Shown piece by piece: positions 34,638-44,527 of a stretch of 64,000 nucleotides of DNA. Source of the DNA: Bacillus mesophilus (GTDB lineage: Bacteria > Bacillota > Bacilli > Bacillales > SA4); contig NZ_JAAIWM010000008.1 in assembly GCF_011008845.1 (NCBI RefSeq), positions 1 to 64,000 on the forward strand. Direction: 5' to 3'. Each line of letters starts with the position of its first letter. Positions within the stretch are counted from its first letter, which is position 1. The notes beneath the pieces were generated by a model. It saw only the letters and a list, made by a program, of their open reading frames with translations, did no database searches and was not told where the DNA came from. A program made the position numbers and the translations under genes.

Positions 34638-35543
34638 CTACGACTGGTATTTAGAGTGGTACTGTTTTGTTAAACCATTTCCTATTAGCGTGAAGGTGAG
34701 GATGGCAAAGCTGATTGCTAGTGTTGCAAAAAACGGAATCCAAATGGGTCCTCTCATATCACTAAGGATATTACCAAGTAGATTTGGCCACATAAGTGAT
34801 GTGTTTTGAAAGACCCAGCTTCCATCTTCAAGTTGGACATGAACATGCGAAATGAAAAATTCAAAGAATCCGAGTTGAGCTAATATAACAAAGTTTCTAG
34901 CCAAATCTAAAGAAAAGCTAACAATTATATTTGGATAGAGCTGTGGGAAAAGATAACGGTTCACTAGCGCTAATGGCTTTGTTCCAAGTGATTTAGCTGC
35001 TGTCATATATTCATGTTTATATACCTTTCTGATTTCATCAACTAACGAGCTTGTCACCTTATTTAATTCAACAAGTGCAATAATTAGTACAACCAAATAA
35101 GGTCTTGATTCAGAAAATAATATAGGTGGTAAAGTCATGAAAATAATAATCGTTACAATCGAAGGTATATAAGTAAAAAGTCGATTACTTACTGCCAATA
35201 AAGAATGTGTACCTGCGATTTTATGAAAAGCTAGAAAAGAAAAAGGAATTCCTACTAAAAATCGAACAGAGCTTATTAAAAGGACATAAAGAAGAGTTTC
35301 CTTTGTACCCAACATAATGATACTAAATAAATCTCTTCCTAAATGATCCGTGCCAAATAAGTATTCACTGGAGGGACCAAAAGGTGGCATAATAGGTTTC
35401 TTTTCCTCATTTAACACATATAACACTCGTTCTAATTCCTTATCAACAAAGGGTAGAAGTTCAGCAAAAAGAGTAATATTGATTAAAATAAACAAGCCAA
35501 CAAGACCAATCATTAATGGGATGTTTTTATAATACTTAGTCAA
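34638..35543 (-). CDS. ABC transporter permease, DppC/OppC-like
   Basis: A 301-residue membrane protein of the BPD_transp_1 family. FGTDHLGRDLFSIIMLGT after the first membrane segment is typical of OppC/DppC permeases, and the EAA loop reads EYMTAAKSLGTKPLALVNRYLFPQL. TTG 35543 follows GAGGTG at 7-nt spacing and overlaps the stop of the upstream permease gene by 8 nt. No substrate-binding protein or ATPase gene lies alongside, so its partners must be encoded elsewhere or have been lost. Confidence 0.85.
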   Translation of the reverse strand: MTKYYKNIPLMIGLVGLFILINITLFAELLPFVDKELERVLYVLNEEKKPIMPPFGPSSEYLFGTDHLGRDLFSIIMLGTKETLLYVLLISSVRFLVGIPFSFLAFHKIAGTHSLLAVSNRLFTYIPSIVTIIIFMTLPPILFSESRPYLVVLIIALVELNKVTSSLVDEIRKVYKHEYMTAAKSLGTKPLALVNRYLFPQLYPNIIVSFSLDLARNFVILAQLGFFEFFISHVHVQLEDGSWVFQNTSLMWPNLLGNILSDMRGPIWIPFFATLAISFAILTFTLIGNGLTKQYHSKYQS

Positions 35544-36450
35544 TATGATGCACCTCACTTCTTGGAAGGACAATCTGTTTAAAAGTGTCCAATAATATCT
35601 TAGTAATAAAAATTATTGAAATAAAAGGGATTGCATAGGCAATTGCCCTAATATCATCATAACTAATAATGGCTTTAATAAATTGATAGCCAAGACCGTC
35701 ATACGCAGAGAGCAATTCAATAATCGGAAGACTAGAAACCAGATATAAATAGGCTATAAAGGTGTGACCTAACATAGAAGGCCAGCTATTCCATAAGATA
35801 TGTAAGTTTACAATTTTCTTATTGTGAATACCTTTAGATTTCGCTGTATTTATATAATCCTTATGAATTTCGTTTGTTAAGGTAGTAAGTAGTATTTTGG
35901 TTAAATAGTATGTCGGATAGATTGATAGAATAATAGAAGGCAAGATGAAATGAAACCACCTATCATTACCAAACAGATCAAACGAAAGTCCACTACTTCG
36001 ACTCACTAAAATGAATACATATTGAACTAAAATAAAAATGAAAAAATCTGGTAGAGAGAATAATAGTGAAAACGGGTTGGTTTTCATCTCTAATCTAGCA
36101 GAAATCCGCTTTTTCATAATTAACAAACCAATCGAAAAACTTATTATAATCGTTAATAAAAAAGCAGGAACGATGAGTTCTAAACTTCTTTTGGTATACC
36201 TTTCAGTTAGTTCAGCGTATGTAATCCCTTCCGGAGCTTTTCCAAAACCATTATGATCCTTAATATATTGATAAAACGTATGAATCTTATTTTTATACTC
36301 TTCTAAGGTGAAGTTATATTCAACATCAATATGAAACCTAGAAGGTTGTATATATTGAGGTTCACGAGGAAGTAAAATAAATAAAATGATGAAAAGAGTA
36401 ACCACAATATATAGAAATAGTAAAAAGGAAATGTTTTTAAGAAAATGCAT
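35536..36450 (-). CDS. ABC transporter permease, DppB/OppB-like
   Basis: A 304-residue permease with an N-terminal membrane segment, an extracytoplasmic stretch of about 75 residues and about five further segments. The EAA-type loop is DYINTAKSKGIHNKKIVNLHIL. It is the first gene of a two-permease unit, overlapping the next by 8 nt. Divergence from typical OppB suggests a specialised substrate. Promoter probably within 36451-36530. Confidence 0.85.
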   Translation of the reverse strand: MHFLKNISFLLFLYIVVTLFIILFILLPREPQYIQPSRFHIDVEYNFTLEEYKNKIHTFYQYIKDHNGFGKAPEGITYAELTERYTKRSLELIVPAFLLTIIISFSIGLLIMKKRISARLEMKTNPFSLLFSLPDFFIFILVQYVFILVSRSSGLSFDLFGNDRWFHFILPSIILSIYPTYYLTKILLTTLTNEIHKDYINTAKSKGIHNKKIVNLHILWNSWPSMLGHTFIAYLYLVSSLPIIELLSAYDGLGYQFIKAIISYDDIRAIAYAIPFISIIFITKILLDTFKQIVLPRSEVHHID

Positions 36451-36728
36451 GTTAACCCCCTGTAGTAAAACGCTTTACTAAAATAACAGATTAATTATAA
36501 CATAATTGGTATTATTTGGGATTAATTAATTTTCTAACAGTGACACGATCATTTCGAAGTGACAAGGTTAGACACTATATGTTGAATATCATCGATAAAA
36601 AAGGAATTTCATTTTAAAAAAATACTAGTTTATTCGGTATAATAATATAAACAGTAAAAGGCGACTTGAAGATTAAAATACCGTCTAAACATATAGTCAA
36701 TTAGGATGTAACGAAGGAGGAGCACAGC

Positions 36729-37124
36729 ATGAATATTATACGAGGAAAAGTTGTAAAAGGAGTGGGCGAACGGTCACATTGGATGAAAAAACTTGAGAAC
36801 TACTACTCTTCTAAGACTGGAATTAGGCTCTTTCCCGGTAGGCTTCAAATTCAGTTACTAGAAGCTTCTATCAAAAAATCTTCTCAATATCAAAACAAAT
36901 TAACTTGGGATTCAAAACAAACTCATCATTCAAACACATGTTATATTAACGGAATAAAGGTTAGTTATTTAGAATCAAGTCAGAAGGAGATTGTAATTAA
37001 CAATCAATTACAATCAATTATCGAGATTGTGACAGATCTAGAACTCATTGAGTCATTAGCCTTAGGACACGGTGATGAGGTAGAGGTTGCTATGCCAGCC
37101 GTAAAAGAGGTACTGCTACACTAG
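36729..37124 (+). CDS. DUF120 / CTP-dependent riboflavin kinase-like protein
   Basis: A 131-residue protein. RGKVVKGVGERSHWM at the N-terminus, LFPGRLQIQL near 34-43 and the C-terminal IIEIVTDLELIESLALGHGDEVEV follow the order of conserved blocks in the archaeal RibK (DUF120) cradle-loop-barrel family. I make the match from memory of the motif pattern only. Archaeal RibK makes FMN from riboflavin with CTP; bacteria normally use RibF/RibC, so a kinase role here is doubtful, and the family's usual nucleotide-binding residues are not clearly conserved. GGAGG precedes the ATG. Confidence 0.55.
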   Translation: MNIIRGKVVKGVGERSHWMKKLENYYSSKTGIRLFPGRLQIQLLEASIKKSSQYQNKLTWDSKQTHHSNTCYINGIKVSYLESSQKEIVINNQLQSIIEIVTDLELIESLALGHGDEVEVAMPAVKEVLLH

Positions 37125-37273
37125 GGCGCGGATTATCCCTGCATTTAATTATTGATAGAAAAGATCTATATTCTTCTTTTCCTTAGCAATTTTTCTAGCT
37201 TCATTGTATGGTTCTATTCCCTCTTTTACTAGAATACATTTTAGTAGAGAAAAAGATAGAGGTGATAGAATTG

Positions 37274-37534
37274 GTGATGATTCGACATAAAGATGAGGAA
37301 AAATTAAAAAGCCACCTGCAATTTTTTTTTACAAAAGGTGGAGGTGTGTATACGATGGTTCACTCTCCTTATGATGACGAGGAATTTATTTATCATCTAA
37401 TTAGCTTAGTAAATCACGAAATATTAGAAAGTTATGATGATCTACCTACTTTAGATCAAATCAAGCAAGAAATTGGAGAGTTTGAATGTGTTCATACTGA
37501 TGCAGTCACAGTAGAAGAGAATACGAAGGAATAA
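37274..37534 (+). CDS. hypothetical protein, 86 residues
   Basis: A soluble acidic protein (MMIRHKDEEKLKSHLQFFF..., ending TVEENTKE). No family recognised. GAGGTG ends 9 nt before GTG 37274; the ATG at 37277 or TTG at 37271 are alternatives. It precedes the Mn catalase gene by 90 nt on the same strand. Confidence 0.6.
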   Translation: MMIRHKDEEKLKSHLQFFFTKGGGVYTMVHSPYDDEEFIYHLISLVNHEILESYDDLPTLDQIKQEIGEFECVHTDAVTVEENTKE

Positions 37535-37624
37535 AACAATAAAGAGTTTATGCCTAAACAGGCACCATCTCTCCCCCATAACAATAATTTGTATTGATGT
37601 TAAAAAGGGGAGGAATATTACAAA

Positions 37625-38470
37625 ATGTTTTATCACATTAAAGAACTTCAATATAATGCTAAGCCATCTTGCCCAGATCCGTTATATGCTAAAAAGCTTC
37701 AGGAGCTTTTAGGCGGTCAATTCGGAGAAATATCAGTTATGATGCAATACTTATTTCAAGGATTTAATGGACGTGCAGATGCCAAGTACCGAGATCTGTT
37801 ATTAGATATAGGAACTGAGGAGATGGCACACGTTGAAATGCTTGCAACGATGATTGCACGTTTACTTGATGGTGCACCTTGGGAAGACCAACAAGCAGCC
37901 TATTCAAACAATCCTGCAGTTGCAGCCATCATGGGTGGAATGAATCCACAACATGCAATTGTATCTGGGTTAGGTGCTATGCCAGTAGATAGTGTAGGAA
38001 ATAGATGGACTGCAGCCTATATTGGCGCAAGCGGAAACTTGTTAGCTGATTTTAGAGCGAATCTAAATGCAGAATCACAAGGAAGATTACAAGCGGTTCG
38101 ATTGTATGAACTAGCTGTAGATCCTGGTGTCAAAGATATGCTATCGTTTTTAATTGCTCGTGACACAGCTCACCAAAATCAATGGAAGGCTGCAATCGCT
38201 GAAATTGAAGCACGTGAAGGAGACATTGTTGTTCCAACAACTTTCCCACGTGAACTTGAAAAACAAGCGGTATCCTACGATCTTTATAACTTATCTCGTG
38301 GAGAAGCTAGTAGTAAAGGACGTTGGGCTCAAGGACCAGCACCAGACGGTCGCGGTGTGTTAAAGTATATTTCTGACCCTGTACCTTTTGGTCCAAAAGC
38401 AACTTTATCACCGGCACCACTTTATATTCATGACACATTGCCACATCCACTCCCACCAAACCTAGTCTAA
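37625..38470 (+). CDS. manganese catalase
   Basis: Disproportionates hydrogen peroxide at a dinuclear Mn site. The 281-residue four-helix-bundle protein carries all expected ligands: Glu35, Glu66 and His69 (TEEMAHVEM), Glu150 (NAESQGR) and His183 (RDTAHQ), the same pattern as L. plantarum Mn catalase. It resembles B. subtilis YdbD and CotJC; the long C-terminal tail (SRGEASSKGRWAQGPAPDG) is typical of the YdbD type. AAGGGGAGGA precedes the ATG. Cytoplasmic or spore-associated location cannot be decided from sequence. Confidence 0.93.
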   Translation: MFYHIKELQYNAKPSCPDPLYAKKLQELLGGQFGEISVMMQYLFQGFNGRADAKYRDLLLDIGTEEMAHVEMLATMIARLLDGAPWEDQQAAYSNNPAVAAIMGGMNPQHAIVSGLGAMPVDSVGNRWTAAYIGASGNLLADFRANLNAESQGRLQAVRLYELAVDPGVKDMLSFLIARDTAHQNQWKAAIAEIEAREGDIVVPTTFPRELEKQAVSYDLYNLSRGEASSKGRWAQGPAPDGRGVLKYISDPVPFGPKATLSPAPLYIHDTLPHPLPPNLV

Positions 38471-38474
38471 TTAT

Positions 38475-38500
38475 AAGGCTGCATTGTTGCAGCCTTTTTT
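38475..38500 (+). terminator. Mn catalase terminator
   Basis: AAGGCTGCA / TGCAGCCTT stem with a short loop and a T run. Confidence 0.9.
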
Positions 38501-38554
38501 TAGTGCTAAACTAAGAGAGTAATAGATAGAAAACTTATGAAAGCGTGATAATGT

Positions 38555-39616
38555 GTGAAAAAAGTTTTTCCGTTTGTTGAGACAGTTATGGTCGCATTCA
38601 TAGGCGGTCTTTTATTTACATTTCTTCATTTACCCTTAGCTTGGATGCTCGGTTCATTGCTCGCAGTCGTACTCTGGAAGCTTGTAATGAAACGGGAGGT
38701 TGTTAGTAAACCAATTACAAGAAATGGGGCTTTAGTGATTATCGGATATATGTTAGGTATTTCTTTTACATATGATACATTAGTGCAGATGGTAAAAATG
38801 TTACCTGCCATGTTTACGACTACCATTTTACTTATATGTTTTTCTATGTTAGTTTCAGTATTTATTGTAAAATTTATTGGGATTTCTTTTAAGACAGCTT
38901 TTATTGGGATGATGCCAGGTGGGTTTTCTCAAATGGTGCTGTTAGGTGAAGAGTTAGAGGAAGTAGATGTGACAAGTGTTACATTATTTCAGCTCATCCG
39001 TCTCCTTTCAGTCATCTATCTTGTACCAGCAATTGTAAGGATTGATTGGTTTAGTAACACTACTGAAGTTAGTGTAACAGGAACGTTTTCGCCAGAGAGC
39101 AGCACTTTGATGGAAGTCATTCTTTTTATCGTTGTTACAGGTGTATCCTCGTTTCTTGCAGTAAAAAGCAACCTTCCAACACCATACTTAGTAGGTCCAA
39201 TAATTGGTTGCGCCATTTTTGTTGTGGTGGGATTTACACCGTTCTATATTCCAGAGTTTCTACTCGTTGCAGCCCAGATTTTCTTGGGCATTCATATAGG
39301 AAAAATGGTTGATCCTAATAAACTTAAAAACTGGAAATTATTTGGTGTCGGCGCATTAATTGCTTGTTTCATTTTGTTATTATCAACCATTTTAATAGCT
39401 GTATTATTGCAGTGGGTTTATCCAATCTCACTAGGTACTGCTTTTTTGAGCACGGCTCCAGGAGGAATTGCGGAGATGGGATTAACGGCACAGGCAATTG
39501 GTGCTGATTTATCAATTGTTGCCGGATTTCAGTTGTTTAGAATCTTTTTTATACTATTTCTAGTCCCTCCCGTATTAGTTTGGATTTTTAAAAAACAGCA
39601 TGCACTTGGAAGATAA
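38555..39616 (+). CDS. AbrB-type integral membrane protein (pfam05145)
   Basis: A 353-residue protein with ten or so membrane segments in two repeats. Each repeat contains a PGG block: GMMPGGFSQMVLLGEEL in the first and STAPGGIAEMGLTAQAI in the second, followed by QLIRLL and QLFRIF. These define the family often called 'AbrB family transcriptional regulator', although it is a membrane protein unrelated to the DNA-binding AbrB. Function uncertain, probably transport. GTG start with a weak ribosome-binding site. Confidence 0.85.
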   Translation: MKKVFPFVETVMVAFIGGLLFTFLHLPLAWMLGSLLAVVLWKLVMKREVVSKPITRNGALVIIGYMLGISFTYDTLVQMVKMLPAMFTTTILLICFSMLVSVFIVKFIGISFKTAFIGMMPGGFSQMVLLGEELEEVDVTSVTLFQLIRLLSVIYLVPAIVRIDWFSNTTEVSVTGTFSPESSTLMEVILFIVVTGVSSFLAVKSNLPTPYLVGPIIGCAIFVVVGFTPFYIPEFLLVAAQIFLGIHIGKMVDPNKLKNWKLFGVGALIACFILLLSTILIAVLLQWVYPISLGTAFLSTAPGGIAEMGLTAQAIGADLSIVAGFQLFRIFFILFLVPPVLVWIFKKQHALGR

Positions 39617-39695
39617 TTGTTTCCTTTCCATTAAAGTTAACTGCCTTTTATCTATAAAACATGCTAGGATGATAAACGGGTAGGAGGGGATTCAC

Positions 39696-40178
39696 TTGAC
39701 AATTATAGATATTGAAAAGGCGAGGGTACTAAAAGAAAAAGCTTCAATGACGCTCAAGGATCATGGAATACACATGAAAATCCCAACAGTTGAAATTGCA
39801 TTTTGGATAAATTTATTAACCTATATAACTCATACAACAGGACATCAGGTAAAGCATGGAGTAAAAGTCGAAGATAAAAAACTGCTGCAAAAGGAATATC
39901 TTATTTTACAGGATATAACGGATAAAATCCTGGTTTTTAACGGTTTCCACGAGAATGAGAACCTAAAGGAAATCACATTCATATTAAATTATGAAGAGCT
40001 TATTATATTAGAAGGTCAGCTTGAGCAATTTAGAGAAACATGTAAATACCATGATGATGAAGAGTATCTAAATCTGACGGAAAAGTATTTAAATACAATT
40101 TTTAAGGTGTTAGAAGAAGAACCTGAAATGGTTGATACCATGATCAAATTAATGATCAAGGAAGCTTTAGCCGAATAA
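39696..40178 (+). CDS. hypothetical protein, 160 residues
   Basis: A soluble, helix-rich protein (MTIIDIEKARVLKEKASM..., ending IKLMIKEALAE). No motif recognised. TTG start with AGGAGGGG at 6-nt spacing, a strong site that supports expression. Confidence 0.7.
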   Translation: MTIIDIEKARVLKEKASMTLKDHGIHMKIPTVEIAFWINLLTYITHTTGHQVKHGVKVEDKKLLQKEYLILQDITDKILVFNGFHENENLKEITFILNYEELIILEGQLEQFRETCKYHDDEEYLNLTEKYLNTIFKVLEEEPEMVDTMIKLMIKEALAE

Positions 40179-40281
40179 TCAAGATCTACTATTAGGAACT
40201 TTTCATTATGTTCGTATTTTCTTGCAAAAAGATAACCTTTTCATTATATGTTAGGAAAAGTTGAGATAGATAGGTTAAAAT

Positions 40282-40316
40282 AAAAAATCAAGAGGAAAAC
40301 TCCTGATTTTTTATTT
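40282..40316. terminator. bidirectional terminator
   Basis: AAAAAATCA-A-GAG / CTC-C-TGATTTTTT stem between converging genes, with A and T runs on the two sides. Confidence 0.85.
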
Positions 40317-40323
40317 TACTATT

Positions 40324-40935
40324 TTATTTCAAACCTGATTTAAGCGCTGAAGCTACATCAACTGTACGCTTTGCTTGGTGCTTAACAGCATCCTCAACAT
40401 TCTCTACCATTTTACCTTCTTGGTTAATCGTTACTGTTGTTCCATATGGGTTCCCACCAGCAGCGAAGATTGATTGATCGGTATAACCTGGCGCAGCAAC
40501 AATAGCACCCCAGTGGTACATGGAAGTATAAATTGATAGGATTGTTGCTTCTTGTCCACCATGGGAATTTGCTGCAGAAGACATTGCACTTACAACTTTG
40601 TTAGCAAGCTTTCCGTTGAACCATAATCCACCGGTTGTATCAATGAATGTTTTGAATTGTGAAGCAACATTTCCATATCTAGTTGGTACACTAAAAATTA
40701 AAGCATCTGCCCACTCAAGATCATCTAGTGTTACGGCTGGTACATCCTTTGTTGCATCTACATGTCCTCTCCAAGCTGGATTCGTATCAATTGCTGAATC
40801 AGGAGCAGTCTCAGGAATTCTTAATAGTTTCACATCAGCACCAGCTTCTTTAGCAGCTGACTCTGCCCATTGTGCAAGTTGATAATTAGTTCCTGTTGAA
40901 CTGTAATAGATTATTGCTAGTTTAACGTTTGTCAT
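40324..40935 (-). CDS. wrbA: NAD(P)H:quinone oxidoreductase WrbA
   Basis: A 203-residue flavodoxin-fold FMN protein. The phosphate-binding loop is YYSSTGTNYQLA, followed by the WrbA signatures PTRYGNVASQFKTFIDTTGGLW and SSANSHGGQEATILS. It reduces quinones by two electrons, protecting against redox cycling. ATG 40935 is preferred to the GTG just upstream because of its spacing from AGAGG. Divergent from msrAB. Confidence 0.92.
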   Translation of the reverse strand: MTNVKLAIIYYSSTGTNYQLAQWAESAAKEAGADVKLLRIPETAPDSAIDTNPAWRGHVDATKDVPAVTLDDLEWADALIFSVPTRYGNVASQFKTFIDTTGGLWFNGKLANKVVSAMSSAANSHGGQEATILSIYTSMYHWGAIVAAPGYTDQSIFAAGGNPYGTTVTINQEGKMVENVEDAVKHQAKRTVDVASALKSGLK

Positions 40936-41164
40936 CACTCGACCTCTTTCTGTTTTTATAATACATAAGTAAGTTTTCCTCTCATAAAAATTTTTAAACC
41001 TTTTGTAAGAATAATTATTAGGTTATAAAGGATAACTCTTTCTTTAGCTTTATTGTAATTAAACTCAATTGAATCTAACGCATAATGCTTTGTATTAGAA
41101 GAAACTGTTATTGGCTGTTATAATTGGGAACAATAACAATAGTAAAATTGGGAGGTAACTATAG

Positions 41165-42121
41165 ATGACTGATAATTTACAGCTAGCAACCTTCGCAGGT
41201 GGTTGCTTTTGGTGTATGGTCAAACCATTTGATGAACAGCCGGGAATTCATAAGGTAGTCTCTGGGTATACAGGTGGAACGAAAGATCATCCAACCTATG
41301 AAGAAGTTTGTACAAATAAAACAGGTCATTACGAGGCGGTTCAAATTACGTTTGATCCTGAACTATTTCCATATGAGGAGATTCTTACTTTATTTTGGCA
41401 ACAAATTGATCCAACAGATGAAGGTGGTCAGTTTGCTGACCGTGGGGAATCTTATCGAACTGCTATTTTTTATCATAACGAACAACAACGAGACTTAGCG
41501 GTGGCTTCAAAAAAAGAGCTTCAGGAAAGTGGCAAATTTAAGAAACCAATTGTAACTGAAATTATTCCAGCAGGACCGTTTTATGAGGCAGAAGATTATC
41601 ATCAGCATTATTATAAGAAAAACCCCATTCGATATAAGTTGTACCGAACAGGCTCGGGAAGAGAGAAATTTTTAAAAGATGCATGGAAGGATTCCGTTAA
41701 GGACCACACTTTAAAGACAAAACTAACTCCCATACAATATGAAGTGACACAAAATAATGGGACCGAACCAGCATTTCGCAATGAATTCTGGAACCACCAC
41801 GATGAAGGCATCTATGTAGATATTGTATCAGGGGAGCCGCTATTCAGTTCAAAAGATAAGTATGATGCAGGATGCGGGTGGCCAAGCTTTACAAAGCCAA
41901 TTGACAAAACTTCAATTAAAGAAGAGTTAGATGTTACTCATAATATGGTAAGAACAGAGGTTAGAAGTAAAGAAGCTGATTCTCATTTAGGTCATCTGTT
42001 CGATGATGGTCCAAGAGATCAGGGTGGACTTAGATATTGTATAAACTCCGCTGCACTAAGGTTTATTTCAAAGCAGGATCTAGAAAAAGAAGGTTATGGT
42101 GAATATTTAAGACTCTTTTAA
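41165..42121 (+). CDS. msrAB: bifunctional methionine sulfoxide reductase MsrA-MsrB
   Basis: A 318-residue fusion that repairs both stereoisomers of methionine sulfoxide. MsrA (about 1-160) has the active site GGCFWCM with Cys14. MsrB (about 175-318) has [18 protein letters not shown] and the catalytic Cys292 in [11 protein letters not shown]. The MsrB part lacks the CxxC zinc sites of many homologues. In B. subtilis msrA and msrB are separate adjacent genes. GGGAGG precedes the ATG. Monocistronic. Confidence 0.95.
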   Translation: MTDNLQLATFAGGCFWCMVKPFDEQPGIHKVVSGYTGGTKDHPTYEEVCTNKTGHYEAVQITFDPELFPYEEILTLFWQQIDPTDEGGQFADRGESYRTAIFYHNEQQRDLAVASKKELQESGKFKKPIVTEIIPAGPFYEAEDYHQHYYKKNPIRYKLYRTGSGREKFLKDAWKDSVKDHTLKTKLTPIQYEVTQNNGTEPAFRNEFWNHHDEGIYVDIVSGEPLFSSKDKYDAGCGWPSFTKPIDKTSIKEELDVTHNMVRTEVRSKEADSHLGHLFDDGPRDQGGLRYCINSAALRFISKQDLEKEGYGEYLRLF

Positions 42122-42125
42122 TTGT

Positions 42126-42151
42126 AAAAAGCACCCCTCGGGTGCTTTTTT
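42126..42151 (+). terminator. msrAB terminator
   Basis: AAAAAGCACCC / GGGTGCTTTTT hairpin with a short loop. Confidence 0.9.
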
Positions 42152-42186
42152 GTATTATTAATTCTCGGGATAGGTATTGGAGTCGC

Positions 42187-43437
42187 TTATTTCTTTCTTT
42201 CATAAGGCAACTGAATATAAAAAGAGGTTCCCTTTTCGGAGCTTCTTACTGAAATAGAACCTCCATGGTTTTCGACCATCTTTCGTGACAGTGATAATCC
42301 AAGACCAGTTCCTTCATCCTTTGTAGTAAAGAATGGATCAAATATATGTTCTAGTTGGTTAGCTGGTATTCCATTACCGTTATCGGAGAAAACTATTTGT
42401 AGCCGTTGTTGATCAACCTTTGTTTTTAATTTAATTTTCATTGGCCTTTCACTTTTAGCATCAACTGCATTCCGGAATAAATTAATAAAAATCTGAAGCA
42501 TTTCAGAAGAGTTAATTGACACCAATTCATCATCTACATCTGGTGAACAATCGAAAATGACCTCAACATTATGCAAGAAGGCTTCGCTTTTGAGTAGCGG
42601 ACCTAATTGATTTTTAATAAATTCATTGAAATTTACCATTTCAGCCTTCGTTTCTGAAGGTTTGGCAATTGTTAAGAAGTCAGAGATGATTTTGTTTGCA
42701 CGATCTAGCTCTGGAATTAAAAGAGAGTGAATTAATTCAGAAATATCAGGACTAAGTCCACCCTTTATAAATTGTAAATATCCTCGAACTGTCGTCAGTG
42801 GATTACGAATCTCATGAGCGATACCTGCTGCTATCCTTCCAGCCAATGCCTGCTTTTCAGATTCCTTAACCAGGTTAAGTGACTGAAAAGCTCCAAGAAC
42901 CCTAATGATATTTCCATTAACATCTCGATAAATCCAAGTGTTATTAATGCCATAATTTGTATCCAGGACTTCTCTATTAACAATGGGATTACCTGTTCGT
43001 AAGGTTTCTAGTAGCATAATAAGATCATCTGGTAGGTTTAATAAATCCCTAATATGTTTTCCAATGATAGAGTCTCGGTCGACATCAAGGTCTTCTGCTG
43101 TTTTCTTATTGCATAATGTAATACATCCATGTGCATTGATAAATACAATATGATGTGGAATCGTATCAAAGATGGGAAGCAAAAATTCTTCTATTTTCTC
43201 AAATGGCACATCTTGCTCTAGTAATAAATCCTGTTTTAACTCAGAAGGAAGGAGGCGTTTTTCAATTTTAGAATGTTTAGGGAGGGAGAGACCACGGTCT
43301 TTTTGAATGTGAATACCACGATTATAGTCCCTATAGGACATGGCAGCTGGGATTCTGGATAAAAGCTCACGATACGACTGTAATTCATCCTCTAATTCCG
43401 ATATTCTTTTCTCTTGACTATTCACTGTATGCTTCAT
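42187..43437 (-). CDS. cytoplasmic PAS-domain histidine kinase
   Basis: A 416-residue kinase without membrane segments. An N-terminal coiled coil (1-25) precedes a PAS domain (about 85-190, FDTIPHHIVFINAHGCITLCN) and the kinase core with H box AGIAHEIRNPLTTVRGYLQFI, N box MLQIFINLFRNAVDA and G box GTGLGLSLSRKMVENHGG. This resembles the sporulation phosphorelay kinases (KinA/KinE group) and AtoS-like kinases. It has no adjacent response regulator, as expected for an orphan kinase feeding a phosphorelay; that role is inferred. Confidence 0.88.
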   Translation of the reverse strand: MKHTVNSQEKRISELEDELQSYRELLSRIPAAMSYRDYNRGIHIQKDRGLSLPKHSKIEKRLLPSELKQDLLLEQDVPFEKIEEFLLPIFDTIPHHIVFINAHGCITLCNKKTAEDLDVDRDSIIGKHIRDLLNLPDDLIMLLETLRTGNPIVNREVLDTNYGINNTWIYRDVNGNIIRVLGAFQSLNLVKESEKQALAGRIAAGIAHEIRNPLTTVRGYLQFIKGGLSPDISELIHSLLIPELDRANKIISDFLTIAKPSETKAEMVNFNEFIKNQLGPLLKSEAFLHNVEVIFDCSPDVDDELVSINSSEMLQIFINLFRNAVDAKSERPMKIKLKTKVDQQRLQIVFSDNGNGIPANQLEHIFDPFFTTKDEGTGLGLSLSRKMVENHGGSISVRSSEKGTSFYIQLPYERKK

Positions 43438-43627
43438 CTTTTTACTCCTTGAAACGTATCCAATAGTAAGTTAACTATAACATATAGAAGGTTGACATAA
43501 TAGTCAAGTGCATTTTTATTAATTTAATTACTATTGTAAAGAACAGGCCTTTTTAGTTGTTTGAAGTAGTTAGCTACGAGGTGGTTGTGGAATTGAAAGG
43601 GCTTAACCTACTAAGTTTAAGGGAACA

Positions 43628-43664
43628 AAAAAATAAGTAGGCTAAGAAATCTTAGGCCTACTTA
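43628..43664 (-). terminator. terminator of small zinc-ribbon gene
   Basis: AAGTAGGCTAAG / CTTAG-G-CCTACTT hairpin. On the minus strand it is followed by ATTTTTTTG, and it overlaps the stop codon of the 43658-43903 gene. Confidence 0.8.
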
Positions 43665-43903
43665 CCATATTGTGCTCTTTTAATAAATGTTTTCTCATCC
43701 TCAATTAAACCGCAAGTGCCACACTGAACTCTCTTTTCAGGTCCACGGTATGGTAAATGGAAAGGATCTAATGCATCTTCAGTAAATTGTTGTACCACTT
43801 CACCAGAATGAGGATCCATTTTAATCGGTGTAGCTACTTGTTCGATTACATTAAATCGAGAACGATTTGTTTTGCAGTTCGGACATAGATATGGTTGTGT
43901 CAT
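43658..43903 (-). CDS. small zinc-ribbon-like protein
   Basis: An 81-residue protein with CPNC (7-10) and CGTC (near 61-64), two CxxC knuckles spaced like a zinc ribbon. The central stretch ([23 protein letters not shown]) is not one I recognise. GGAGGTG precedes the ATG. Function unknown; zinc ribbons of this kind often bind nucleic acid or protein partners. Confidence 0.75.
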   Translation of the reverse strand: MTQPYLCPNCKTNRSRFNVIEQVATPIKMDPHSGEVVQQFTEDALDPFHLPYRGPEKRVQCGTCGLIEDEKTFIKRAQYGK

Positions 43904-43998
43904 TAGCTATGCACCTCCTGCTGATATTATTTCCCATATGAATCAATTTATGTGCTAGAAATCTGTATTTAAATAAGAAAATCATTCATGTTCAATAA

Positions 43999-44289
43999 TC
44001 ATTCTTCAGCATGAGTCAACTCATCAGTCTTTTCGTCATAGAGGACAATCGAACCATTCGTAAATTCTATTTTCCATAAGGAATCCGTTTCATGCTGATA
44101 GACAGATTGGACGACTGCCCTGCTAGGTTGACTTACTACATAATCTTCGGCTTTTTTGACAATTTGATCATAATTTTGTAGTAACAGGCTATCTTCTAAC
44201 GTTATTCCCTCTTGTTCTTTGCCACCAAGAAAGGTACAGGCACAAAGAAAAATTAACACTAATGCAATTAATAAACCTTTCTTTTTCAT
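43999..44289 (-). CDS. small lipoprotein
   Basis: A 96-residue protein with a lysine-rich start, a hydrophobic signal (about 6-17) and a lipobox LCAC, so Cys18 is likely lipidated after cleavage. The mature part has a PepSY-like ending (SLWKIEFTNGSIVLYDEKTDEL). It would be exposed on the outer face of the membrane. Function unknown. GGGGG precedes the ATG. Confidence 0.75.
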   Translation of the reverse strand: MKKKGLLIALVLIFLCACTFLGGKEQEGITLEDSLLLQNYDQIVKKAEDYVVSQPSRAVVQSVYQHETDSLWKIEFTNGSIVLYDEKTDELTHAEE

Positions 44290-44527
44290 TTGTTAACCCC
44301 CTATAAGTGTACAAGCTTTATATCAAACTATTCACTCAATCCCAAAGATAGAAGTGAAAATTTATGGAACTTTATGTAATGATTTGAAAAAAATCGGTGA
44401 TACTATCCTTGAAATAGCTTTAGTTAGGAGTGGGAAAATCCTTTAACCAAAATAGTAATACATACACCAAATTTTATAGTCTCTAATGAATTCAAGACAA
44501 GATTAAAGGGAAGAAAGGGGATTAATT

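Noticed and set aside
36451..36728. FMN riboswitch upstream of the RibK-like gene
   Set aside because: I looked for the conserved FMN-aptamer core and did not find it.
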